Assembly (NCBI GenBank): GCA_903813345.2
Contig: CAIIXF020000011.1
Location: 10,760,842-10,824,841 of the forward strand
Origin: Owenia fusiformis
Lineage: Eukaryota; Annelida; Polychaeta; Sabellida; Oweniidae
DNA: 64,000 nt
Direction of reading: 5' to 3'
In this document: positions 10,746 through 23,140 of the stretch, piece by piece
Layout: every line of letters starts with the position of its first letter
How positions within the stretch are numbered: the first letter of the stretch is position 1
The notes under the pieces: model-generated
What the model was told of the DNA's origin: nothing
The model's database searches: none
The model's input: only the letters and a program-made list of their open reading frames with translations
Position numbers and translations under genes: made by a program

Positions 10746-12340
10746 ACAGAAAATCTGTCAACTGAATACATCTTTAGTACCTGTAATACACTGTTTTGCA
10801 TAGATATGCATAGTAATGAGAATTTATTTGATTTTAGTTAAAAGCTTGAGTTTTAAACTATTCTCCAAAATATGGTAGAGAATGGTTTACTTAAGGTTTA
10901 GCATGCCTTTAGTAAGGTTGACTTCACTGTTCTAAATAAATAAGGTCGGCCATATTACAAACAAGATGATGTATGTAGCAGTATATATACATGTGCTAAC
11001 AAACCACCCTCCTTAAGCAGTGTTTTAAAAGCAATTAGAAACAGAAGGTCTTTCGAATAAATCAGTATTAAATGTCATGATACATTGTAAAGAAAGCCAT
11101 ATTTCTTGGATGAAGATATGCAATGGATCTGGTATAAGAACATACAGGAAGTATTAATTAATCAGGATTAATCTGCAACAAAGCATGGTTATTTAGCTAG
11201 TTTGGATAAACTTACATCAAACTGTATGAAGTACTCAAGTGTCTTTTGTTTCTGCAATGGAAAATAATAATATACAGAAATGACAAGAACAAGAAAAAAA
11301 GGAAACACTAAAAAGTTGATTAAGCTTATGGAACAACACTTCATCTTGATTGTGTATTCTGATCATTGTATTACTGTATCATTATTATAAGACTTAAATT
11401 ATAAAATCAATTGACAATGTATTAACACTGAAAATGTCACCTGGTAAGTTATTACACTTTGTTAGATGAGTGGAATAATTTGTTACAGACACTTGCTGCA
11501 GGCAACCACCAAATGATGGTCAAACATATCATATTCTTGGTATTTTAATAAAACACAATTTCGTCCAGAAGCATGTATTTTATCTTATTCTTTCTTCACA
11601 AATGACTTATTACTAATTACTCATTTTAAATGTCTATTTGGACAGTCTTTCATGTGAAATATTCTGTTAGTTTATCTTAAGGCCTCAGGTTTTCATGTTT
11701 GAACATCAACTGCAAGCAAGTATGACTCAGCCAGGAGTTGATATTCTTAATGTCAGATTGATTTCCTCTTATAATAAAACATGAAATCAAAGTTGCTCAT
11801 ACTCAGGGTTATTATAGACTCACGCAACATTGACAGTGGTAATGAGGAGATTCAACTCTCCTGAACATTATCTTTTAATGCAATAAGCTAAATTAAGGCT
11901 GCCAATTAGTTTTAATTTGTGTTGTTACTCATGTGTAATATGAAATAGAAATTCTGTTCAAGATCTATTATATCCCTATGATTTGACACCCTTTTGAGAA
12001 AACATTCAACATTCGAACATTTATCTCAGACACAAAGCTTCTTTAACAGTAACATGAGCTGACATCTATATGTCAAGAAAAAATGTTTTATATTTCCAAA
12101 TCAATTGTTGAATATACACATTACTCATGTCTGATGACCATGGACACTATGTAGTTTTGCAATTTGGTTGGCAGTAATTCTATTGATAAAATGCAGGTTT
12201 CCTATCTTGAAACTTTTAAGTAAGTAATTTCAAAATGACTTTGATATGGAACTGTACATCAGGAAAGTATGGAGTCAAATAACATTTCAGCTGTACACAT
12301 GCAGTATAATCATGGTGCCAGTTTACAAATTTATATTACA
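10746..12340. other. No gene or repeat recognised
   Basis: AT-rich DNA without a frame worth reporting. It would be intronic if the still life homologue extends leftward. Confidence 0.4.
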
Positions 12341-12490
12341 GTAAAACCTGTTTATAGTGAACACCTATGGAGCCACAAAAAGTTTTCCCTGTAGGTTGGT
12401 GTTCACTACAGAGAGGGGATTTTATACAGGAATCTTGAATGGCATTCACTAAACACATGTGCTCACTATAGAGATGTGTTCACTAAGACA
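12341..12490. repeat. Small dispersed repeat, GTAAAACCTGTTTATAGTGA type
   Basis: Contains GTGAACACC, GGTGTTCACTACAGAGAGG, ACTATAGAGA and TGTTCACTA in mixed orientation, forming several partial hairpins. It looks like a degenerate non-autonomous repeat. Confidence 0.4.
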
Positions 12491-12693
12491 GACTCTACTT
12501 TGCATGTGATTTGCACTATTGTTGTGTTTCTATTTCTTAGAAATAGAAACAAAAGTTTAAACATGGGATGAAAAATTAAGTAAAACAAATACTAATTTAG
12601 TCATGTACAAAAATAAAACTGCTAAAGTCAACAATTCTATTAACTAAATGTAAGAACAACACAAGAGTAATGTGTAATAATGTGCATACATAC

Positions 12694-12778
12694 CACGGGG
12701 AGTTAGTCACCCCCCCCCTCTATATAACAATATAATATTATATTGTTATATAGAGAGGGGGGTGACTAACTCCCCGTG
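12694..12778. repeat. 85-bp near-perfect palindrome (snapback element)
   Basis: CACGGGGAGTTAGTCACCCC followed by CTCTATATAACAATATAA is mirrored to the right, ending GTGACTAACTCCCCGTG. Almost no loop. The flanks are CATACATAC / ATACATACATAC. It resembles a minimal foldback insertion. Confidence 0.8.
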
Positions 12779-13026
12779 ATACATACATACATACAATAGG
12801 AGTAATATCAAGAGGATATGAAGCAGTTGTGAAGCTTGTATAAATACCAGAATCTAAATTGGAAGTCCACATTAGTGATTACAATTGATATTTTATAAGG
12901 TGATGTAGCAGATTGTGTATTATAGCAATTATCCATTGTGTGATCCACTGTAGCTGTACATGCACTTCCCTTGGAGAACAAGCTATCAAGTTGGACTACT
13001 CATAAATCACAAGTCATTATAATTTT

Positions 13027-13131
13027 GGGTTAATTCCTGTGATCCCTCTCCCAATAAAATAACAAAGTAAGGCGTGTGCGGTTGGCTAGATGGCAGAAGC
13101 TTGTCTGTTAGACTGGTCATCGCCGTAAGCC
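13027..13131 (+). repeat. tRNA-like/SINE-like repeat, plus-strand copy (truncated)
   Basis: About 105 bp, roughly 97% identical by eye to the reverse complement of 15746-15850. Contains GGTTGGCTAGATGGCAGAAG (A-box-like) but diverges after CATCGCCG, so the B-box part is missing. See the minus-strand copy for the tRNA argument. Confidence 0.6.
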
Positions 13132-13402
13132 AGGAAAAACAATTGTTTCTCATGTCTGAGTTAATTAGAGGCTGTTTTTTTTTCAAAAAAAAAATTGATT
13201 AATTGTAGTGGAACATAGGAACATCTGAAAGTTTAGAAAGAGGTGAAAGGACATCAAATCTATGGAGACCTAACATTTCATAAACTAACAAGATATAAAC
13301 TACAATTGTGTATGAACAGAATATAACAATTCACCATATTAGTTTTTACATCATGCTTTAAAATGTAAATTAATGTCACCTCAATGACTGGATGTCAATT
13401 AA

Positions 13403-14349
13403 AGGCCTCCTCACACATGAACGAATCAACTAAACATAGCTTTGCAAAGGATAGGTATCGATATGGAGAACTGAATCCAACAATGTTTTTCTCTTAAACC
13501 AATCATTGAAAACATTCTGTAAAAAACATGGTATTGTATGTAATGTTGACTGATTGACAACAATTTAATGCAAAAATTATTTAGAAATATTTTATATAAC
13601 TGTTTTTGTTAACATTTTTTGTTTTTTTAGTGCAATTGTTTTTGCTCCTTTCTACCAATTCTTGAGAATGAAATAAAATGTCTTTCCGAACCTTGTTGGA
13701 ACAAAATAGCATATACAACATGTTTTTAGAACTCTCAATATTAAAGCTATACAAAGGAATTTTTGGTTGATTTTAAAAAAGTATTCAAAAAATTAAAACA
13801 AAATCCCCCCAAAATAGATAAAAATCAAGAAAAACCTTTTATTTCATTAACAAGATAGTTTTTTAAAATCAACCAAAATTTCCTTTGTGCAATTACAATA
13901 TTGAGAGAACTAAACATGTTGGGTTTATGTCATTTTGTTCCAATGAGGTTCGGAAAGATGTTTCATTTCACTCTGGAAACATGATACCAAGAACAAAACA
14001 AGTGTTTGATGTGTTTTTTAAAACAATATAGATGAAAGTATGTATATCTATTTCAAATTATATTGTTACCATTCAAAAGATGGCCATTAATTTGACAATT
14101 TGTAAGATTTTTAGAAATTTTTGATGACTGGTTGAAGAGAAACGTGTGTTCAAAAGCATAACGCATAACTTTGTGCATGCTTTCAAAGCCGTTGGAAACT
14201 TTCCGAAAGGGTACTTTCAGATACACCACCAATGATATTCTCATTTGTATAACGTACATATACTAATGGGAACGAATTTTACTCAGGTCCTATTGGCCAG
14301 TCCAAGCAATTTGACATTGGGGTTTTTTCGCTCATACGTGAGGAGGCCT
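13403..14349. mobile_element. Non-autonomous TIR element (AGGCCTCCTCAC ends, TAA duplication)
   Basis: Ends AGGCCTCCTCACACATGA / TCATACGTGAGGAGGCCT are flanked on both sides by TAA (13400-13402, 14350-14352), a 3-bp target like those of PIF/Harbinger elements. An inner inverted repeat (about 13660-13955) pairs CTTTCCGAACCTTGTTGGAA with TTCCAATGAGGTTCGGAAAG. No transposase frame. It sits 75 bp beyond the donor of still life exon 4, inside that gene's intron. Confidence 0.75.
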
Positions 14350-14423
14350 TAACGCATTAAAATAGGTAGATGCAAATTGTGCCTATAAAGTTTTGTCATC
14401 TTTCATGCCTATCCTCTACTTAC

Positions 14424-17400
14424 CTTAGGGGGGCTCAGCTTGAGAGAACTAGAGGATGTGGTCTGGCGGTTGATTCTGTGAGTCGGACTCTGAAAACAAT
14501 ATCAGAAATAAAAGAAGCAGATTCAACTCTTGAATGATAAATCTACTGGACTTGCACGAGGGAGAAAAAAACTCTAAAGCTACTGAACTTACATGTATCG
14601 AACAGCAATCTCTGAAGCGCCTCACATCATCTATACTAGTAAAGTTGAGTCCCCACTCCTGGAGTGTGCGGCTGTCTTTCCATTGTACAAATGTCTCTGA
14701 CACTATATTTATCTTGGTACCTGAAAGTACATTTACTTCACACATTTATGAGTCTGACACAACATTTCAAAATGCTATTAGTTTTCAAAAGTTTTAAAAA
14801 TCTTAAAAGTTTTAACATTTAAAAGTTTAAAACTTTAAAAATGTTACAATTTCATTGTATTGTATTGAACTAAAGGAATATTACGAAAATGTTAAATATA
14901 AATTGTGCTTTACAGCATAGGCCTATCTTGTCATTTGAAAAAGGTGGAACCCCAAGCCCACTCAAGTATGAGATACACCAGTTATGGACGATTGGTTTTG
15001 GATATAGGGCATATGCCATGGGAAATATTTATATCTTCCCTTGCTTGGTTCCTACAGTCCCTCTGGGAGATATAAATATATCCCTCAGGATATACCCTAT
15101 ATCCAAAACCTCCCAGTACATAACCCTTATGTATTCCATACTTGATAAGGTTTCAGGGACAAATCAACCGGAAACATTCCATTTCCGGGCAAATATTTCT
15201 CTTATATCCCACTCCAACAAGGATCTGAGACATATAAATCATATAATGTCCCACATAAGCCATTCTCCGGGACATACAATGGCTATATGTCCCTCCCAGG
15301 AATTCACGTCATTACTATTTCCGCACTGAACTAAACAATAGACGAAAATGTTAAACATTTCATTTGCATTTATACCTTTATGTCAGAAATACATGTCAAA
15401 TATTTATATTTTGCAAGTTAACACATCAGAGCATATGGGATACATGCTTATTATTTCAAACCTCATCAGCTATGGAATACAACAGTTATGCAAGGTCAGT
15501 TTGGATACAGGAAATATCAATTGCTATATACAATTATGTCTTCCCTTGATCCCTACAGGCCCTCAGGAAGATATATTGTATATCCCTTGGGATATTCCCT
15601 GTATCCAAAACCCCCTAGTGTATGAACCCTGTGTATTGTCTATGGCAAACTATACCAGTAAAATTTAACCTAAATTAGACAGGTCAAAGTAACTTTTTCT
15701 AAAAATGTATTTTAATAATTAGATTGGAGAAATTGAACTTGCACCCCTCCCGGCGATGACCAGTCTAACAGACAAGCTTCTGCCATCTAACCAACCGCAC
15801 ACGCCTTGTTTTGTTATTTTATTGGGAGAGGGATCACAGGAATTAATCCAGATTCCATTTTTTATCTAAAAAATGATTTTGATATTTGATATTGATGAGA
15901 AAGTGAGAAAGAAAATGTATAAGTTCTATTCTTACCAAATTTAAAAGCAAAATATTGAAATTTAGTGTGATAAAAGCGAAAATTAGAAAGAGGACTTAGA
16001 TTTTGACCTTGAGGGTCCTTTTATATTGTTTTAACTCTTCAAGTCGAAACAAAGATTTTAAACTTTTGACTTTTCAACTTTAAAAGGTCATAGAAGGTCA
16101 ACCGGAAATCGGATCTCAATTTTGATTTCAGATTCAAAATCCTGAGAAAAATTCCTATTAAATTGATACCAATCTAACGGGAATAACATGATGTAAGCCA
16201 GTTGCAAAATCTCCCTACTATGCCCGAAAAAGTTTGTATTTCATGAGTGGCCAGCAGAAGAATCCTTAATAGTAATCCAGAATTCATATCAATTTGTCAT
16301 AACTTTCTCTTTGTTTGCTAAATCCAATCTTTTGATATTATCCCTTCCACTCTTCCATTGATGACATAAATCTGATTTTTTCTACAATAATATTAAGCAC
16401 TTTTGAGGTGGGTTGAAGTAATAATCATATAAGAAATGTTAAAATATACCTGGTTGGCGGAGTCTAACATCAAAGATCTTCTCAACGTGTCTGTTATAAG
16501 CTGAGATTTGGAATATTGTATCTGGGGTCTCTTGGACACAGATGATATTGACAGGTACAACGTCATCTGAGATTCTTTCCCATCGCACTTCATTCTCCCA
16601 TTCTTCAACATGGAAGATCTCTGCCCATAGCCTAGAATTACATAATTACATAATGAAAATTATGATCAGAAATCAGATGATGAGGCAACAATGGGGGAAA
16701 AAACCAATTAATTTTAGTATAATTCCGAAAGATGGACTAAGATGGACCACCTGATGGAAGAACGGACCATTGAACATCTTTAAGTATCAAGTAAATAATC
16801 AGTGAACACTTTTTACCAGAATGGAACATATTTTCATTTTAGAATTATATTAATACTTCAAAATTTAGAATAAAAAGCTATTGCGAAGGCTTTCACTTCA
16901 CCCCAAGAATCTTTTTTTTATTTGGACCGCAGATCAGATCAATCCTGACTCAGAAAATATTTACAAAAAGTGACACCTTTACGTCAGAATGAAAAATATT
17001 TCCATGAAGCTGAGAAGGTTTGTAAAAATGAATTCAGCTTACAGCTTTGAGTACATAATTTTAATAACCAAAATATATTATAATAGCAATCCCTATATAA
17101 GTCTTACATCAATCAACGCATCCTTCCAATCAACATTTCCTTTCAATCAATCTATGATTAAACAAATCAGTTGATACATAGAGAACATCAAACAATACAG
17201 TCATAAATCAGCTTTCATTGAATAAATAATTTACATCACAATGTAACATGTAATTCCTGTATAAGTCTGTATTAGCCTTTCCTAATATATCTACCACCTA
17301 ACAGGTAACCTTTAATTGCATATGCAAAAACCTACCAAACAAACAAGCCCCTATCAATCAACTATAGCAGCCTAACAATCAACTTACCTGAGGAGATGGG

Positions 17401-17473
17401 CATCTTTCTTCCAAGGTGAGATATCATCTCTGTAGTGCTTCTTCCACAAGGGGGCACACAGCTTATTCCCCAT
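14424..17473 (-). CDS. sif: Still life/TIAM-type Rac guanine-exchange factor, N-terminal four coding exons
   Basis: N-terminus of the invertebrate still life (SIF) / TIAM Rac-GEF family, which activates Rac and organises actin at membranes and synapses. Coding exons, read leftward: 17473-17388, 16631-16450, 14720-14593, 14489-14424. Phases 2, 1 and 0 join without a stop, giving 154 residues. The start MGNKLCAPLWKKHYRDD fits N-myristoylation (Gly2) with a nearby Cys6. A WH1-like region follows, containing HLLRLWAEIFHVEE, DDVVPVNIICVQETPD, FQISAYNRHVEKIFDVRL, ETFVQWKD, EWGLNFTS and RRFRDCC, then a Ser-rich stretch ending SSSSLKLSPPK. As I recall it, Drosophila SIF reads very similarly along this whole stretch. 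An acceptor-like CTAG just before the start (plus 17480-17481) suggests an upstream noncoding exon. PH, RBD, PDZ and DH domains are not in the visible exons, so the gene continues leftward. Confidence 0.9.
14873..15665 (+). repeat. Two ~460-bp tandem units each carrying a large hairpin
   Basis: The two units begin near 14885 and 15345 with ACGAAAATGTTAAA. Each contains a hairpin: 14993-15110 (TTTTGGATATAGGG...CCCTATATCCAAAA) and 15499-15610 (TTTGGATACAGG..CCTGTATCCAAA). Open frames here are by-products. Lies in intron 2 of the still life homologue. Confidence 0.65.
15722..15850 (-). repeat. tRNA-like/SINE-like repeat, minus-strand copy
   Basis: Read on the minus strand: leader TTAATTCCTGTGATCCCTCT.., then GTGTGCGGTTGGTTAGATGG (A-box-like), and about 54 bases further GCAAGTTCAATTTCTCC, a good match to a tRNA B box. 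The spacing fits a type II (Leu/Ser-like) tRNA ancestor. Also forms an inverted pair with 13027-13131. It could instead be the terminal inverted repeat of a larger element. Confidence 0.5.
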
Positions 17474-17481
17474 GGTAGGCT

Positions 17482-20400
17482 AGCAAATGAAGGCAAATCT
17501 ACGTGGTCTTGCAAAGTTCAATCATAATGGACAATCTACTAAAGTTGACCTAACATTCAACAGAATTGCCACACACTAGGCTAAATCACTAGTTCAATTC
17601 TGCTAAGGGGGCATTGGGTTTGCTCTTGTATCTTGCCCAAAGTGTTGCAATATGTCACTTCAGTCAAGAGATTCCTTGTAATTTAGTTAGGCTGAATCAG
17701 AATATACACACCCTATAAAACATGTAGTTCCTGGCTGTAGATGGCACTTAAACAATAAATAATATATCATAGATATGTTATATTTCTCTATGTTGATAAT
17801 CCTATTGAAGTAAACAGACGCTTTCTGTATTATAAGATCCTTCACAGAGATGACATTTCATTGAAGTCAACTTAACATATCCTCTTCTGGTTGTCTCATG
17901 TCACCTTAAAGTAATGTCACCAAGTTCTGTACTTTTTGTTCCACTTACATACATGTAACACAGACAAGCAATAAATCCCTCTATTCAGATCTGACAATAT
18001 TTCCGCATTTTATCAATGTACAGGAGAACTTCAAAGTCCCAATCTCCTTCATGATTATTGCATGTTCTGTGATCCGTGTAATCTCGTAACTGGTTGTCTA
18101 TGAACTTCAGAAAAACAGGAAATCTTCTGGTTGGATCACCTACAGTTAATAAGTGTAAGGTTTCTGCTGTTTAAAGAGTATTAATAGGAGTTATCCACTC
18201 TAATGTCAATGAGACTATTCCATACTATTTAGCATAATCTTGAATTTTTCATGTTTTTCATCCATTCTACTGATCTATTATTTCTCAGATCAAACATCCC
18301 TAGCGTGTGAATATGTTTTCTATGTCTGCAACTGTGATCATCGCATGTCTATATTTCATTTAGAGTTTACTTCTGAGTTATTTTCTTCAATAAGCCAGCA
18401 CAATGGATAGTGGATATGCCAAAGAGTATACTTCTCACTGTTTCTCACTGGAACATATGCAATATTAGAGTAAATGCATGTCCTACATTGCTCCTTTTCT
18501 TTCTATTTGATAAATACAAACTATCTATCAAACTCAAGTATTTATATTTTAGATTAACTGTTCCTCTCTATTATCAAAATCCTTTATAATGATATATCAC
18601 AGTTTTTAATATCAGATCTTCGGACAGGTAAACTCTGTATGTGTAAATATGTCTTTATATATATCATATGTATATTACAAATAAATAATTAATAAATCCT
18701 AGTAGACTAATATGTATATGACCAGTTTTTTTATAAATATTAAATAAAATTGGAAGTTGATATGTCCCTATATGTGAGGAACCGAAATCTTGATTTTTCA
18801 CAATCGGAAGCATCAACTTTTAATCAAGCACAATCAGCAACGTCACTCGTGATATTTCTCTTTTATATAACGAATCCTTGGTGCTCATCTGCTGCCAATA
18901 TCACATGTTTTCTATTGGATTCTTAGCATTAGATGAATTATGTGTTTGACTGCATATTCCATTTTAAGTAATCCCATTTTGATTATAACATTTTTGTTCT
19001 CCCTTGAGTAGAAAAAGAATAGTGGTTTAATTAGGATTTCAGCTCCACTATAACATGTCAAAACATCTCCAAATGTTGGACTCCTTTACAAGTAGTATTT
19101 GCAATTTGCTAGTCTGGAAACCTTAGTAAGAGACTGATTTTCTAGATTGTGTTTCAATTATTGATACTTTCAGCTGATTGTGTTTTATTTCTTGATTGTT
19201 CCACCTGATTGTGTTTTATGACTGGATTGTTCTGAATTGTGTTTTGTGCTGTGATAGTTCCAGTTGGTTGTTCCTCACATGATGGCTAGTGGCTCCATCT
19301 ACGAAAAGCTGGTTGATGGTGTATTGTGACCAATCAACGATCTGGAAGTATATTTAAAGAAATACATGTTAGAAATTAGAATCAAATCTATTTTTAACAA
19401 AGTTATCATGTTATAAAAAATTATTCATAAAATTTTGTATTTGAAACACATTATACTTCCAATCTACCTCTGCCCACATCTTAAACTAAAACAAAATCAT
19501 TACAATAAATGATATGATTGTATTTGTAGGGTGGAACATCTGCTACCACTCTATTTACATACCCATTCATTAAATATGCTGGTCATGTTTTAAAATAGAA
19601 AAAGACTTTATAAGATTGGAAAGGCAAGTTGGAATAAAGCAAACAGTTATATACTCTTGTCGCCTAATACTCTTTTAAATTATTTTTGAAATACCAAGTA
19701 CATGTAAAATATAATAGAAATGCTACACAAAAATTATGTTGAGAAAGTGTGAAGATCTTTTGGCAAGGATATTACATGATGGAGATTGCATCCATAAACA
19801 GCAAATAACAATGATAATAGGTTATCACACCAAGTGACCTCATTCACTCTCTAATATCCTGATTTACTCAATAATTCCCACTTCAGCTGGTGCTTTCCTT
19901 CTCTGCAGATTCTATTTAGAAAGAAAACCAAAACATATCAACTACAAACCATCTCTTTACCAGAAAACAGTAGGTTAACATACTATGAATGAATTCATTC
20001 ATTTCTCTCAGTTTATCATATGTTCAATTCCATGATTATTACAGAGAACAGTTACAGTGAAGATCAAAACCCTGAATCCTTATCAGTCAGACGAATTACC
20101 CTCTTACAATAACTAATAATTTCATCTTAACAATCTCAATTGCATCTTTCATTTCTATGGGACTTAAAGAATGAAGACAAAGATGTGCTCTTACGAAAGG
20201 AAAACATTTCATATTCACACATCTAAAAGATAAGCTTATAAAAGAACATAGATTTTCCAAAATAAAATTGAATGGAACAAACACATAACATGTATATGTA
20301 GATCTATACATCAAAGAACTGCTGAAAGAAGTCAACATTGTGATATAGAGGGTAACAGACTGCTTAATCATTTGCTGGTTTTCTCAAGAAATCCCTTGTG

Positions 20401-20575
20401 GGAGAAAAGTCACTTTTTATTTGATTGATGCAAACCATCTCAATCTGCTATCCTGTTTGAAGATATCTTAATAAGTCTAGTTCTGATACTTGGAAAGGTA
20501 GACTCGTTTATCAAGAATATGTAATTGATTTGAATGGCTCAGGGTAATTTAAGACACCTATTTCATTCAGTTGTA
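17482..20575. other. Upstream flank of the still life homologue; no gene seen
   Basis: AT-rich. Should contain the 5' UTR exon(s) and promoter of the minus-strand gene, which I cannot place. A run of related phrases (CTGATTGTGTTTTAT, GATTGTTC) occurs at 19140-19260. Confidence 0.35.
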
Positions 20576-20579
20576 TATA

Positions 20580-21060
20580 TTAGACAGGTTCCAATTCAAA
20601 TAATTCAAGTTTTTGAGGCATTTTTTAGAAAAAGCAACAGACCTATTTTTACTAGATCAGTTTTTCATGCTGATAAAGATATTAAAAGATGACAGCTCAA
20701 CGGGGTGGTCACGACACTAAATTTTGGCATTTTTACCCCCCTAGGAAAATATTCTAGGGGGTACTATGAAACTAGTTCATAACTCAAAGGATATATGAGC
20801 TATTGTTCTGAGTTGTACACCATACATTGCTAGTACAAATATGAATACTATCCTAAAGTTATAGGTTGATACCCTTATTGGTCTCAGAAAAATACAAAAA
20901 ACAGGAAAAAGATACGCAATTTTTGTCTTGCCAATTTTATATTTGTAGCTTCAAGCACAATATGACAGCTTTAACAGCTCATAGTAGTATTCTAAAAACA
21001 TTTCCAAGCTATGTGTGGTATTGTCATACATCTATTTTAGTTATGAAGTACTATTTTGTA
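20580..21060 (+). repeat. Dispersed repeat, copy 1 (inverted copy at 35.4 kb)
   Basis: About 480 bp that recur in reverse complement at about 35400-35870. Shared blocks include CGGGGTGGTCACGACACT, CCCCCTAGGAAAATATTCTA and ATATTTGTAGCTTCAAGC. The junction with flanking DNA was not defined. Confidence 0.75.
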
Positions 21061-22912
21061 ATTTTAATATGACTTTATAGTGCCCTACTCCTGGAAAATT
21101 GAAGAAAGTGGATGTGGTGAATTTTATCATTTTGCAGCATTAAGTTAGAAACGTGTATTGATAGACACCAAATCAATAAATTCATACCATCATCAAATGT
21201 TAGGTGACATTCTAATTCATTTATTACTAGAATATAGGACTTAAGATATTTTATATGTAAGTTTTCAATTTAGTACATGTATCATAGTGAAATCTAGTGT
21301 AATCACATACTAGAGAGGTTGGCATACAGTCCGGACATAGACATAAAGTCTAAACATTATAATCATCAATTGATCTCATTTGAGCAACTAGACTATGGTG
21401 GTCATCATGCACAAGTAATGTACATTTGTATTTGCATAATAATGTTATAAAGGAGCATGTAGGTTATCGCAAACAACTTCAGACAATTCTAACTTGAATT
21501 ATGAATATTTTCTGACCATGAACATGGGTATATCTTTTAGATCTATTCATTATCTTCAAGAAAAGTAAATATAATGATTGAAATCAGACCTAAGTGATAT
21601 TAAAGGGAATGGCCCAATCAACATACTTTTTACTAAAAATGTTGACCTAATTTTTACCAAAGATGCAACCTTTAATTATCACAAGACAAAATCGTGTTTA
21701 ATAACTAGCAATACCAATGTTACAACCATCTTACCCGGTCCTTAGTACTCGCAATCCTTGATTATTGATACACTTATCTGGAAGGTTATTTGAGCTTACC
21801 CGTTGGTATTGATACACTTATCTGTGTTTTTTAGGCCCGAATACTGAGGTTTATTTTTTTAATTATTGAGTCTTATTCTATTGCATTAATATGTAGTTGA
21901 CTTTGTAACTACGGACGTGATATGATAGGTCTATTACATAATATGTATATATAAATATCGTGATAATTAATGAATCTAGATGAAGACTAATCATTAAAAC
22001 AAACATAGACGACATTTAATATTTAAAGAAAAATAATTTGATAGATAACTTATGCATGTATAAGTCTCTTAGTGAAAAATTTAAGGGAAACTGGTTTCGT
22101 GATTTAACAGAGGACAGCAAGGTATCAATGTTGTTGTCTACAATCCCGGACTCACGCTATTTATTTACAGTTTGTAGATTAAAGATCCTTATTTAAAGAC
22201 AACGTCGTCTTTATGAATTATTTAAGACATCAGTAGTCACAGAAATTGATTATCCGAAGAGGATACCGAGTTCTGACCAGCAGACGAACAATTGCAGACA
22301 TGGGCTAAGTTTGTTTATTTAACAGTTAGATTTGTTGACTTCCTGATCCGCATTGTAATCTCTGGGAAGACGTTATTTTTATTTATTCTATACTTTGTAT
22401 TTGCGTCCAATGTAATAAAGTTGATACTTTTATGAACAAGAATTTCATTTTAATGGCCATTTTGTATGCCTTTTATTTCCACACCATGTTTTGATTTTGC
22501 CTCGATGTTATTGTGTCATAGTGTTTTTGATATAAAATTCAAGAAATGTCAACTTTTTAATTAAGGAATGTTGGTTACTCTCTTGTGGTAAATCAAATTG
22601 TTGATGATGTCAACGGATCATGAGATAACACATTGTCCGGGGAAAGATATCAATATCAGTTGTATATCGGATAGAAAAATAAATATTATAGTAGATGCTA
22701 ATTGTTTGCTCTGAAATAATGTGACTAATGACTATTCCAGCGAATCAGGTAGATATTTGAACGGTTTTCGCGTAATGAAAGAATTTAGTTTTCGTTTCTA
22801 TTAATTCTATTAATTTGACAAGTAGGGTCGTTGATAAACACATATAACTGTAAAAGTATTTATTGGAAGTACTTGTTTTAACAGTCTTTTCGCTATTCTT
22901 TTTGTCTCTCGA
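21061..22912. other. No gene recognised
   Basis: AT-rich DNA. CACTTATCTG occurs twice at 21770-21820 near a GATTATTGATACACTTATCT / GGTATTGATACACTTATCT local duplication. Nothing coding. Confidence 0.35.
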
Positions 22913-23140
22913 CAGGCATAGGCGTAGCCAGGGGGGGGGGGGTTGCGGTGCATAACCAATAAAATAGAACCAAGAAATAGAAGAAGAGATAGAAGCTTCA
23001 AGCTCAATTTTGAAGGAAGTTGCATCTTTTGGCTTGCTTTTGCCACGATCGCAACCCCCTCCCCCGACTGAAAACCGTTATTGTTTTTTGGCGATCGCAC
23101 CCCCCCCCCCCCCCCCGACTGAAAGTTGGCTACGCCCCTG
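22913..23140. mobile_element. GC-rich 'gcgtagcc' element, copy 1
   Basis: Ends CAGGCATAGGCGTAGCCA and TGGCTACGCCCCTG form short inverted repeats. Inside are long poly-G and poly-C tracts, GATCGCA-type motifs and GCTTCAAGCTCAATTTTGAA. The same family recurs at 25754 (partial) and 31793. Non-autonomous; class unknown. Confidence 0.7.

Noticed and set aside
14889-15668. Frames of 146 and 106 codons as genes
   Set aside because: They lie entirely in two tandem hairpin-bearing repeat units within an intron of the still life homologue.
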